Of a stretch of 15,181 nt of DNA, positions 8,401 through 14,825 are shown one piece after another. The translations under genes and the position numbers were made by a program. Numbering within the stretch: the stretch's first letter is position 1; each line of letters begins with the position of its first letter. The stretch is from positions 1 to 15,181 of the forward strand of contig JBJTUF010000254.1 in the NCBI GenBank assembly GCA_046080565.1. The letters are read 5' to 3'. The DNA is from Cuspidothrix sp046080565. GTDB taxonomy: Bacteria; Cyanobacteriota; Cyanobacteriia; Cyanobacteriales; Nostocaceae. A model generated the notes under the pieces. It had not been told where the DNA came from. It was given only the letters and a program-made list of their open reading frames with translations, and searched no databases.

Positions 8401-10380
8401 AGTTAAGTTATTTAATGGAGTTAGACTACCCACTTTACCCAGAAATTGAACCTTACCTGCATCTGGATTTAAAGTTAGGGAATTATTGCCAGAAATAGTC
8501 CCATTAACATCGTTATTAAAAATAATATTTCCCGATGATGTGGTAATAGTCAAAAGAGGCTGATTTAAGCTAACATTGCCAGTAAAACTAACCCTTCCAC
8601 CTGTTGAGGAACTAAATGTATTAATAGAACTACCTTGTAGTAAAATATTACCATTAATTGTTTCAAGAGCGATCGCACCGCCATTTCCTGACAGTGAGTA
8701 AGAGTCTATATCTGTGGTAGAGATATTACCCTCAGTGGTAGTCAAAGTTATATTTCCTGCATTTTTCGTATTTCCAGCAGCAAATGAATATGAATAGGAT
8801 TCTATCTTTCCTGTAGTAATATTCCCTATTGTGGAGAGTTTAATATTTCCGCCATTTTCCGTGCTTCCAGACTTCGTTATTGAGGCAGATTGTAAATTTG
8901 CAGTAGAGATATTACCCCCAGTAGTAGTTAAGGTTATATCTCCTGCATTTTTTGTATTTCCAGCAACAATTGAATATGAATTGGATTCTATCTTTCCTGT
9001 AGTAATATTACCACCTGTTGTGGAGAGTTTGATATTTCCGCCATTTTCTGTGTTTCCAGTATTTGATACCGAGGCAGATTGTAGATTTCCAGTAGAGATA
9101 TTACCCCCAGTAGTAGTTAAGGTTATATCTCCCGCATTTTTTGTATTTCCAGCAACAATTGAAGATGAATTGGATTCTATCTTTCCTGTGGTAATATTAC
9201 CCTCTGTAGCCGAGAGTTTGATATTTCCACCCTTTTCTGTGTCTCCAGAATTTGATACCGAGGCGGATGATAAATCTTGTGTACTGATACTACCTCCAGT
9301 AGTAGTCAGAGTAATATTTCCACCATTTCCCGCGTTTCCAGTACCAATTGAATATGAATAGGAGTATAAGTTTTTTGTGGTGATATTACCCCCAGCTAAA
9401 ATATTAATCTCACCTCCATCTTTGATACCCTGAGTGCTAATGTCACTGGTTATAATATCCCGGTTTGCTTTTAAGGTAATAGTTCCACCATTTGTACTAA
9501 TTAAACTGTTGAGTGTGATCCCTCTTTGGGGAACAACTACACCAGAACTTGTTAATATTATTTCTCCATTATTATTAATTGTCACCCCACTCGCTTCGGA
9601 AATATTTCCCCCTGTTAATAATTGCGGTAAAGATAGGGGTGTAATTGTACTTGGTGCAGAAGTTTGACTAGGATTGATTTCTAAACTTAATAAATTTCCC
9701 AGTTGGGAAATTCTCACTAAACTTGAATCAGGAACGGAGACAATATTAATATTCCCTGCTAGGGCGATAATATTTCCCGTATTAATCATATTACCGCCAA
9801 TTAAAGACAGGTTTTGTCCCGTTCTCACTTCTAAAGTACCTGCATTAAAAATGCTGCCGGGTTGGTTAACATTAAAGGCAAATTGACTAGGATTTCCTAG
9901 GAATTGAGCATAATTATTTACACCTGTAGCATTAAACCAAAAATTATTATTAAATCCTATACCTGTTGCTGTAGTCGCAGTAAAAGATGCCGGTACATTT
10001 AATTGGGTATTTGCACCGAAAATAATTCCGGACGGATTCATTAAAAATAGATTAGAATTACCTCCCGTCACTTGAATTAAACCATTAATTAGGGAAGGAT
10101 TACCACCAATAACTCGCCCTAGAATATTTTGAATATTAGGACTAGATAAAAAGTTAGCAATTTCATTTTGATTTAAACCAAATTTATTAAAACTATGGAA
10201 CAGATTTACTTGATCTGCTGATAATATCCCACCCTGAATATTAATTTGATTATTAGTTTGATTAATTACTGTTTCTGTGCCATCTGTTGCTGGAGTTACA
10301 GATTGGGCTTTGACTGGTTGTGAATATAAATTTGTTAGTATTAGTGCTAATAACCAATATTTTACCCTAAAGTAAACCAT
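5437..10380 (-). CDS. Secreted haemagglutinin-type (TPS domain) protein with C-terminal CHAT protease
   Basis: The protein has 1647 residues. A signal peptide covers residues 1-25 (LLALILTNLYS, cleavage probably after VKA). A filamentous-haemagglutinin/TPS secretion domain lies at about 30-150, with the hallmark NPSGIIFG at 115-122. A long Asn/Gly/Ser/Thr-rich beta-helix region follows to about 1220, including 63-residue tandem repeats (about 336-552) and a 16-residue duplication (about 1189-1219). After a linker, a CHAT caspase-like domain occupies about 1370-1647, with catalytic His1489 in HLATHGEF and Cys1533 in LSACRTALG. The start is supported by AGGAG seven bases before ATG at 10380. 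The TPS domain predicts Sec export and passage through a TpsB outer-membrane pore, but no TpsB gene is in the window. The protease substrate is unknown. Such TPS-CHAT fusions recur in cyanobacteria. The frame is intact. Confidence 0.92.
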   Translation of the reverse strand: MVYFRVKYWLLALILTNLYSQPVKAQSVTPATDGTETVINQTNNQINIQGGILSADQVNLFHSFNKFGLNQNEIANFLSSPNIQNILGRVIGGNPSLINGLIQVTGGNSNLFLMNPSGIIFGANTQLNVPASFTATTATGIGFNNNFWFNATGVNNYAQFLGNPSQFAFNVNQPGSIFNAGTLEVRTGQNLSLIGGNMINTGNIIALAGNINIVSVPDSSLVRISQLGNLLSLEINPSQTSAPSTITPLSLPQLLTGGNISEASGVTINNNGEIILTSSGVVVPQRGITLNSLISTNGGTITLKANRDIITSDISTQGIKDGGEINILAGGNITTKNLYSYSYSIGTGNAGNGGNITLTTTGGSISTQDLSSASVSNSGDTEKGGNIKLSATEGNITTGKIESNSSSIVAGNTKNAGDITLTTTGGNISTGNLQSASVSNTGNTENGGNIKLSTTGGNITTGKIESNSYSIVAGNTKNAGDITLTTTGGNISTANLQSASITKSGSTENGGNIKLSTIGNITTGKIESYSYSFAAGNTKNAGNITLTTTEGNISTTDIDSYSLSGNGGAIALETINGNILLQGSSINTFSSSTGGRVSFTGNVSLNQPLLTITTSSGNIIFNNDVNGTISGNNSLTLNPDAGKVQFLGKVGSLTPLNNLTINGIGMTEINGNVTTTNAQTYNNAVIANGDVILTGQEINFDKTVAGNRNLTLQPFTVDQNINIGGVADVSTTLNLSAVDIKALQDGFNSIIIGRQDGRGIISFTGITTFLDPVILRSPLGQTNANNAIIAPEINFNSPINIGADITTIAPQVYNYPVLFTNNSTITSNQGVLFNKTVNGNVNLNINSGSANVIFTEAVGNLQPLTSLNINSSGKTSLSNVTAATISTDAEGTTELNGNLTATAGNIQLNDPITLNNSTILTAKTSITTNTINGNYDLTLNAGSNITFNKDLGNTRDFLGNIIINQAVNVTGKNINAASINQFATGSINLGNMITNIGGVGLNSSNNITTGNITTSGQQISLTGTNISTGNINSSSPNVGGNIRILATNQIFTGNIDSSAKFGNGGNVTIDPITTIIDSINAQGGISGVGGNVEIRSHDTLRTTGTFIDRNGVLASISTAGGLGGGSIVIYHPGVLSFTVGNAGSHGTAGAITTGVSNSILPQILFSSTYTQNNISIISTDLRPDVQIFTPPKLDIKGPSVILNNNAPKLDVKDTSVILNNNVDNILSDSNTNRQIVSNQLIAGNIKGAVSSIEQVLSGEYQGYYGEELQLDSQPQTVETIQAALRSILKQTGKRSAIFYMISQPKSLDLVIITPDGKPIHHNVKIDRQKLIADIRLFRNNVTDVKINGYKESGKTLYNSLVAPIEAALVTEKIDTLLLSVDNNLRSLPFAALYDGKNYLIEKYNMGLIPSMSLMDTRYKSLRDAQILLMGASKFTSPNQNPLPGVMVELPTVAKEFGENRYFINQEFTIQNLQKQRQQRPTQIVHLATHGEFNPGDSSQSYIQFWGEEKLQINQIRTLGLRNPPVELLVLSACRTALGNEQVELGFAGLAVQAGVKSALASLWYVSDEGTLGLMNEFYQKLKTAPIKSEALRQAQLAMIQGKVSIKNGELIGTRRGISLPPELLNIKNRNLSHPYYWSAFTMIGSPW
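6722..6812 (-). repeat. 48-bp tandem duplication inside the CHAT gene
   Basis: TTATTAAGAATAACGCTTG begins at 6722 and again at 6770. Both copies continue to CTAACTTAGGTG with four differences. It encodes two 16-residue copies, KLDVKDTSVILNNN and LDIKGPSVILNNN, in the linker before the CHAT domain. Confidence 0.85.
8725..9370 (-). repeat. 189-bp tandem repeats (about 3.5 units) inside the CHAT gene
   Basis: Equivalent points fall at 8761, 8947, 9136 and 9325, giving spacings of 186, 189 and 189. Each unit encodes 62-63 residues: TLTTTGGNISTxxLxSAS, then GGNIKLSTTGGNITTGKIES, then SIVAGNTKNAGD. One unit has lost a single codon. The units keep the reading frame and look like added beta-helix coils. 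Confidence 0.88.
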
Positions 10381-10385
10381 TCATT

Positions 10386-10393
10386 TGCTCCTA
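10386..10393 (-). promoter_or_regulatory. Ribosome-binding site of the CHAT gene
   Basis: On the minus strand AGGAGCAAATGA directly precedes ATG at 10380. The AGGAG core is seven bases from the start and decides the start choice. Confidence 0.65.
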
Positions 10394-10414
10394 TGTTGAA
10401 TAAAATTCAAAATT

Positions 10415-10438
10415 ATCTACGTCCATCTGCGTTTAAAA
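10415..10438. repeat. Short dispersed-repeat remnant (ACGCAGAT type)
   Basis: The minus strand reads ACGCAGATGG then ACGTAGATAA, two near-copies of a 10-mer. Longer ACGCAGATAA-type arrays are common between genes in Nostocales. It sits in the leader region of the CHAT gene. Confidence 0.35.
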
Positions 10439-10459
10439 TTTGCCCCCGCTATATTAGGA

Positions 10460-10891
10460 TTATTCGCCAATATCTTCATTCCATAATTCTGGGTTATTAG
10501 TAATAAAATCACTCATCATTTCTTCACACTCGTCTAAACTACAATCTACAACTTCCACACCGTGAGATTCCATAAACTCCCTAGCACCAGGAAAAGTTTT
10601 TGATTCCCCCGCAATTACTTTTTTAATCCCAAATTGTACTACAGCACCAGCGCATAAATAGCATGGCATTAGTGTTGAATAAAGTGTTGTACCCTGATAA
10701 TTGCCAATTCTGCCGGCATTGCGGAGACAATCAATTTCTGCATGGGTGACAGGATCACCATCTTGAACTCTTTTATTGTGTCCTCTACCAATAATTTTCC
10801 CTGCTTTAACAAGTACAGAACCAATAGGTATTCCCCCTGCTTCTTTTCCTGTTTTAGCTTCAGCAATTGCCGCTTGCATAAATTCATCCAT
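10460..10891 (-). CDS. Cytosine/nucleoside deaminase, yeast cytosine-deaminase-like
   Basis: This 143-residue zinc deaminase of the CDA superfamily probably converts cytosine to uracil in pyrimidine salvage. The zinc site is visible as His50-Ala-Glu52 and Pro76-Cys77-x-x-Cys80. What sets it apart from TadA or guanine deaminase is its match to yeast Fcy1, as I recall that protein: GGIPIGSVLV, GRGHNKRVQDGDPVTHAEI, TTLYSTLMPCYLCAGAVV near the active site, and the C-terminal WNEDIGE. Trp137 and Asp140 would correspond to the yeast residues that close over cytosine. The length is close to the yeast enzyme (158). ATG at 10891 gives the family N-terminus and a G-rich stretch (GGGGGG) lies about ten bases upstream. 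The gene is oriented like dnaA and the CHAT gene, separated from them by noncoding DNA. Substrate choice is inference from these residues. Confidence 0.85.
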   Translation of the reverse strand: MDEFMQAAIAEAKTGKEAGGIPIGSVLVKAGKIIGRGHNKRVQDGDPVTHAEIDCLRNAGRIGNYQGTTLYSTLMPCYLCAGAVVQFGIKKVIAGESKTFPGAREFMESHGVEVVDCSLDECEEMMSDFITNNPELWNEDIGE

Positions 10892-11003
10892 AGGTTTAGC
10901 CCCCCATAATAATTACTTATGGTTATTTTATCACTGACAGTGGTATATATTGACCAGACTTACACAAAAGGTAAGGAAAGTAGAGGTTATCATCCTATTT
11001 TCC

Positions 11004-11042
11004 TGTGGAAAAATTGTGGAAAACTATCTAGTTTTTTCCACA
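11004..11042. promoter_or_regulatory. Cluster of three DnaA boxes
   Basis: TGTGGAAAA occurs at 11004-11012 and 11015-11023 as direct copies spaced 11 bases apart, about one helical turn. TTTTCCACA follows inverted at 11034-11042. All three match perfectly. Confidence 0.75.
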
Positions 11043-11216
11043 AGTCAATAATTAGTGATTGGCAATTAGAAATAATAAGCGTAATATTTTTAGGAAGTTT
11101 ATCAAAAAAAACCAACATTTACACTAATTTTAAGCAAAAATTAATAATATATTGTACTTTTCTGAAAATTTTCATCGAAAATTACAGATTTAGACTCGAT
11201 AAATCAAATACTTGGT

Positions 11217-11225
11217 TGTGGAAAA
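11217..11225. promoter_or_regulatory. Isolated DnaA box
   Basis: A perfect TGTGGAAAA on the plus strand, 95 bases past the dnaA stop codon and on the other side of the AT-rich stretch from the three-box cluster. Confidence 0.65.
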
Positions 11226-11319
11226 GTCTAACAACAAGGCCTAAATAAAACAACCATTCTCAATTACTAAAAAGCTTACGCCGTATTATTTTTGACTTCC
11301 GCCTGGCGGTACTAGACTG

Positions 11320-12705
11320 TTATTTTTGGGAATGGGTAGCCATTTGAATGCGATCGCTTAACTGATGTAAAGTTTGAACTAAAGTCTGATCACTCTCTTG
11401 TAACTGGGTAATTTTTTCACAACTATACATCACCGTCGTATGGTCTTTACCGCCAAATTCTTCACCGATTTTCGGTAAACTCAAGTTTGTATACTGTCTC
11501 ATTAAATACATCCCGATTTGTCTAGCCCAGCTAATTTCTCGACGACGGGAATTACTTTTTAAATCCTCAATCGCAATTTTAAAAGTATCCGCAACTATAT
11601 TTAAAATAATCTCTGGAGTGGTTTCTATTTTTTGGCTAGGAGTACCTAAAATTGGGGCAAGATTTTCCACAGTCATCGGTAAACCCCAAATAGAAATATA
11701 CGCAAGCGCCCGAATTAAAGCCCCTTCTAACTCTCGAATATTTGAGGTACAATTAGAAGCAATATATTCAACTACTTCCCCTGGTAAACGAATATTTTCA
11801 TACTCAGCTTTTTTTTGTAAAATTGCCATCCTCGTTTCTAAATCAGGCGTTTGAATATCCGCAATTAGACCCATAGAAAACCGTGAACATAACCGTTCTT
11901 GTAAACTAGGAATTTGATTAGGAGGACGATCCGAAGCAATGACAACTTGCTTACCTGATTCATGTAAAGTATTAAAAGTATGAAAAAATTCCTCCTGGGT
12001 ATATTCCTTACCCTCTAGAAATTGGATATCATCAACCAACAGTAAATCAGCAGCCCGGTAATGTTCTCGGAAACTTTGCATACTATCCTCACGAATAGCA
12101 CTAATTAAATCATTTGTAAACTGTTCCGTAGACACATAAAATATCTTAGAACTAGGACAAATTTCCCAGCGATAATTACCAATAGCCTGCATTAAGTGAG
12201 TTTTTCCCAAACCCACACCACCACATAAAAATAAAGGATTAAATTCCCTACCTGGATATTCTGCTACAGCTAAAGCAGCAGCATGAGCCATACGATTATT
12301 TGGCCCAACAACAAACCGAGAAAAAACATATTTAGAATTTAAGTCTGAAGTCTTTTGGTTATTTATAGCTTTATTTGTCAAAATAGGACTGATAGATAGT
12401 AATTCTTGCCCCACCCCATATTCATGGAAATAAGAAACCTTATTCTCTTGATTATCTTCAACTACAGTAATATAAATTTCTACTGGATAACCAACAATAT
12501 CTTGTACTACATTAGCAATAGTATGAATGTAATATTTCTGAAGCCAATTGCGTGCAAAAGGATTAGGGGCATATATTACCAAACAATTATTTTCTAAATG
12601 ATGTGCATAAGCTGGTTTAATCCAAGTTTCAAATGTAGGAGGAGCTAACTCTAACTGTAAACGCTCTAATACATGATTCCACAAACCATCAAGAGAAATT
12701 TCCAT
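11320..12705 (-). CDS. dnaA: Chromosomal replication initiator protein DnaA
   Basis: The protein has 461 residues, full length for the family. Domain I is residues 1-80 (LWNHVLERLQLELAPPTFETW). A short variable domain II is at about 85-125. The AAA+ domain III begins near 127 (YVFSRFVVGPNNRMAHAAAL), with Walker A GGVGLGKTH at 162-170, Walker B LLLVDDIQF at 221-229 and the box VII arginines in ERLCSRF (271, 275). Domain IV ends with the DnaA signature DHTTVMYS at 421-428, which reads the 9-mer boxes. It binds ATP and opens oriC. Boxes lie immediately downstream of the gene. The start ATG at 12705 is preceded by AAGGTGAT on the minus strand. The gene is divergent from the protease gene, with about 126 bases between. 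DnaA has been reported dispensable in some cyanobacteria, so its presence does not prove it is the sole initiator. Confidence 0.98.
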   Translation of the reverse strand: MEISLDGLWNHVLERLQLELAPPTFETWIKPAYAHHLENNCLVIYAPNPFARNWLQKYYIHTIANVVQDIVGYPVEIYITVVEDNQENKVSYFHEYGVGQELLSISPILTNKAINNQKTSDLNSKYVFSRFVVGPNNRMAHAAALAVAEYPGREFNPLFLCGGVGLGKTHLMQAIGNYRWEICPSSKIFYVSTEQFTNDLISAIREDSMQSFREHYRAADLLLVDDIQFLEGKEYTQEEFFHTFNTLHESGKQVVIASDRPPNQIPSLQERLCSRFSMGLIADIQTPDLETRMAILQKKAEYENIRLPGEVVEYIASNCTSNIRELEGALIRALAYISIWGLPMTVENLAPILGTPSQKIETTPEIILNIVADTFKIAIEDLKSNSRRREISWARQIGMYLMRQYTNLSLPKIGEEFGGKDHTTVMYSCEKITQLQESDQTLVQTLHQLSDRIQMATHSQK

Positions 12706-12708
12706 TTA

Positions 12709-12716
12709 CATCACCT
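12709..12716 (-). promoter_or_regulatory. Ribosome-binding site of dnaA
   Basis: AAGGTGAT on the minus strand, a few bases before ATG at 12705. It supports the annotated start. Confidence 0.6.
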
Positions 12717-12762
12717 TGATCCGTAATTCCTAATTTCTAACTGGTAATTACTTGATGTCACT

Positions 12763-12782
12763 TATAATCCTTTTGATCAAAA
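12763..12782. promoter_or_regulatory. Divergent dnaA/protease promoter elements and palindrome
   Basis: A plus-strand TATAAT (12763-12768) could be the -10 box for the protease gene; no good -35 is visible. A perfect 12-bp palindrome TTTTGATCAAAA (12771-12782) follows, in the only space shared by both divergent genes, and could be an operator. Function is inference. Confidence 0.35.
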
Positions 12783-12831
12783 CCAGGTAGCCAATATCCT
12801 AACACCGACTGACAAATACTCAACAAAAATC

Positions 12832-14091
12832 ATGATAAAGATTAATCATCATCAAACCACTAAAAATATTCATATTACGTTTTTACGCCATAACTTGCCA
12901 AATAAAACCAGAAAATGGATTGCAGTCTGTGGTGTAGCAGTTTTGATGCTAGGAGGTTGTAAAAATCTCAACCAAAATACCTCAACTGCACAAAGTAATA
13001 ATCCCCAAACACAAACAACTACTGCACCCATCACAGCAGCAGCACCGCCAATTCTATCTACAACTGGAGATCCCAATTTTGTTGTTAAAGTAGTCCAAAA
13101 AGTAGGGAATGCAGTAGTTCGCATTGATTCTACGCGCACCGTCACCACACAAGTTCCCGACGAATTTTCTGATCCTTTCTTTCGCGGATTCTTTGGCAAT
13201 AGAATACCTATGCAACCAAGAGAAAGAGTAGAAAGAGGTAGCGGTTCAGGATTTATTATTAATTCATCTGGGCAAATTTTAACTAATTCTCATGTTGTAG
13301 ATGGTGCTGATGCAGTAACAGTTACTCTCAAAGATGGGCGTACTTTCAAGGGAAAAGTATTAGGTGAAGATCCTGTAACAGATGTCGCTGTAATTCAAAT
13401 TGATGCTAACAACTTACCCAGTCTAGCATTAGGTCAATCTGATACTTTACAACCAGGAGAAGCCGTAATTGCCATTGGTAATCCTTTAGGTTTAAATAAT
13501 ACTGTCACCTCTGGAATTATTAGTGCTACAGATCGTTCTAGTAGTGATATTGGTGCAAGTGATAAGCGTGTTGATTACCTGCAAACAGACGCAGCAATTA
13601 ATCCTGGAAACTCCGGTGGACCATTACTCAATATCCGTGGTGAAGTCATTGGCATGAATACAGCCATTATTCAAGGCGCTCAAGGTTTAGGTTTTGCCAT
13701 TCCTATTAATACTGTGCAAAAAATAGCCCAAGAATTAATTGCCAAAGGCAGAGTTGATCATCCTTACTTGGGAATACAAATGGTAACATTAACGCCAGAA
13801 GTTAAGGAAAGAATTGTGGCCAGATTTGGTGATAAAATAAATTTATCCACAAATCAAGGAGTGTTATTAGTGAGAATTGTTCCTAATTCACCGGCTGCTA
13901 TAGCTGGACTACGCTCAGGAGATGTGATTAAAAGTATTAATAATCAACCAGTTGTCAAAGTTGAGGAAGTACAAAGATTAGTAGAAAATAGTAAAATTGG
14001 TATTCCTCTGCCAATGCAAGTGGAACGTGATGGCAGCAATTTACAGATTTTGGTCAAACCGGCACCTTTACCAGCAACCAGAGAAAATTAA
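12832..14091 (+). CDS. HtrA/Deg-family serine protease (HhoA/HhoB-like), membrane-anchored
   Basis: The 419-residue protein is a trypsin-like protease with one PDZ domain, a periplasmic quality-control enzyme in cyanobacteria. The N-terminus has a hydrophobic segment (KWIAVCGVAVLMLGGC, residues 28-43) ending in a lipobox-like LGGC, so Cys43 may be lipidated. A low-complexity Asn/Gln/Thr linker runs to about 75. The protease domain is at about 82-305, with His154 in TNSHVVDGA, Asp184 in DPVTDVAVIQ and Ser261 in INPGNSGGPLL. The PDZ domain is at about 310-412 (YLGIQMV, GVLLVRIVPNSPAAIAGLRS, GDVIKSINNQPV). All catalytic residues are present. I see no strong ribosome-binding site before ATG at 12832, and a later start near the hydrophobic segment is possible. 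Which of HtrA, HhoA or HhoB it is cannot be settled here. Confidence 0.93.
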   Translation: MIKINHHQTTKNIHITFLRHNLPNKTRKWIAVCGVAVLMLGGCKNLNQNTSTAQSNNPQTQTTTAPITAAAPPILSTTGDPNFVVKVVQKVGNAVVRIDSTRTVTTQVPDEFSDPFFRGFFGNRIPMQPRERVERGSGSGFIINSSGQILTNSHVVDGADAVTVTLKDGRTFKGKVLGEDPVTDVAVIQIDANNLPSLALGQSDTLQPGEAVIAIGNPLGLNNTVTSGIISATDRSSSDIGASDKRVDYLQTDAAINPGNSGGPLLNIRGEVIGMNTAIIQGAQGLGFAIPINTVQKIAQELIAKGRVDHPYLGIQMVTLTPEVKERIVARFGDKINLSTNQGVLLVRIVPNSPAAIAGLRSGDVIKSINNQPVVKVEEVQRLVENSKIGIPLPMQVERDGSNLQILVKPAPLPATREN

Positions 14092-14093
14092 TC

Positions 14094-14121
14094 TTGGTAA
14101 TTGGTAATTGGTAGTTGGTAA
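14094..14121 (+). repeat. Four heptamer repeats TTGGTAR
   Basis: TTGGTAA, TTGGTAA, TTGGTAG, TTGGTAA run head to tail right after the protease stop codon. It is a separate heptamer family from the tract that follows. Confidence 0.8.
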
Positions 14122-14122
14122 A

Positions 14123-14286
14123 ATTCCTATTCCCTATTCCCTATTCCCTATTCCCTGTTACCTATTCCCTATTCCATATTCCCTATTCCCTGTTCCCTAT
14201 TCCCTATTCCCTATTCCCTATTCCCTGTTACCTGTTCCCTATTCCCTATTCCCTATTCCCTATTCCCTGTTACCTGTTCCCTGTAA
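14123..14286 (+). repeat. Heptanucleotide STRR tract (TTCCCTA)n upstream of def
   Basis: About 23 head-to-tail heptamers, mostly TTCCCTA with TTCCCTG, TTACCTG/TTACCTA and TTCCATA variants. Such short tandemly repeated sequences are typical of heterocystous cyanobacteria. The tract has no stop codon in the def frame (it reads FPIPYSL repeatedly). It fills nearly all the space between the protease gene and def, leaving no room for a normal def promoter unless the promoter lies inside or before it. Confidence 0.92.
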
Positions 14287-14291
14287 ATAAA

Positions 14292-14825
14292 ATGAATGAA
14301 TTAGCAACAATCATTAAACTAGGTAATCCGATTTTACGGCAAAAAGCTATTTCGGTTGAGAATATCCATGATGAAAAAATTCAAAACCTAATTGATGAAT
14401 TAATTACCTCTGTTACCCAAGCTAATGGTGTGGGAATTGCTGCACCACAAATAGCCGCATCTTACCGTTTATTTATCGTTGCTTCCCGTCCTAATGCCAG
14501 ATATCCCCACGCCCCAGAAATGCCCCCAACCGCAATGATTAATCCCCAAATTGTTGCCCATTCTTCAGAAATGGTTAAAGGTTGGGAAGGTTGTTTAAGT
14601 GTACCTGGAATTAGGGGTTTAGTTCCTAGATATCAAACCATTGAAGTTGAATATATAGATCGCTATGGCAATTTACAAAAACAAGAATTAACTGATTTTA
14701 CCGCCCGCATCTTTCAACATGAGTATGATCATCTAGAAGGATTAGTATTTTTAGATCGGGTAGAAAACAATCAGGATTTAATCAGTGAGGAAGAATATCA
14801 AAAATTAATCAGTAGTAATGGGTAG
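14292..14825 (+). CDS. def: Peptide deformylase
   Basis: This metalloenzyme removes the formyl group from the first methionine of new proteins. Starting at ATG 14292 (MNELATIIKLGNPILRQ) the protein is 177 residues, normal for the family. All three motifs are intact: GVGIAAPQ at 46-53, EGCLS at 99-103 with metal ligand Cys101, and QHEYDHLEG with ligands His143 and His147 and catalytic Glu144. An open frame continues upstream in phase to a TTG at 14115, which would add 59 residues made of the heptamer tract. I reject that extension because it is low complexity and unlike any deformylase N-terminus. No clear ribosome-binding site precedes 14292. The gene follows the protease gene on the same strand with 200 bases between. 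Confidence 0.96.
   Translation: MNELATIIKLGNPILRQKAISVENIHDEKIQNLIDELITSVTQANGVGIAAPQIAASYRLFIVASRPNARYPHAPEMPPTAMINPQIVAHSSEMVKGWEGCLSVPGIRGLVPRYQTIEVEYIDRYGNLQKQELTDFTARIFQHEYDHLEGLVFLDRVENNQDLISEEEYQKLISSNG

Larger units (their letters stand above)
10919..11319. other. Candidate chromosome replication origin (oriC) region
   Basis: About 400 bases without a credible gene lie directly downstream of dnaA. They hold four exact TGTGGAAAA/TTTTCCACA DnaA boxes (11004-11012, 11015-11023, 11034-11042 inverted, 11217-11225). The intervening stretch from about 11045 to 11210 is very AT-rich and could serve as the unwinding element. TTTTCCACA is the box form reported for cyanobacteria. A 109-codon plus-strand frame across it has no recognisable protein features and the boxes explain the sequence better. 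A small CCGC-CTG-GCGG hairpin (11299-11309) lies just past the dnaA stop. Confidence 0.6.

Noticed and set aside
8831..9361. Plus-strand open frame of 176 codons opposite the CHAT gene
   Set aside because: It is the antisense of the 189-bp repeats; its repetitive FPVVILPPVV-type protein only mirrors the GGNI repeats of the real gene.
8725..9370. Possible CRISPR-like regular repeats
   Set aside because: The 189-bp units are coding, contiguous and in frame; there are no unique spacers.
10669..10887. Second minus-strand frame inside the deaminase gene
   Set aside because: Out-of-frame shadow of the deaminase, which has all family motifs.
10919..11248. Plus-strand frame of 109 codons in the dnaA downstream region
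   Set aside because: No protein features, crosses all four DnaA boxes, and composition is that of AT-rich noncoding DNA.
11299..11309. CCGCCTGGCGG as dnaA terminator
   Set aside because: Only a 4-bp stem with a 3-base loop and no following T run on the transcribed strand; too weak to call.
12870..13199. Minus-strand frame opposite the start of the protease gene
   Set aside because: Antisense shadow; the plus-strand protein has signal, linker and catalytic motifs.
14123..14286. Possible CRISPR array
   Set aside because: Head-to-tail 7-mers without spacers; a short tandem repeat, not a CRISPR.
14108..14290. Frame encoding repeated Pro-Tyr-Ser-Leu-Phe-Pro peptides
   Set aside because: Produced by the heptamer tract alone; stop-free in several frames by chance.
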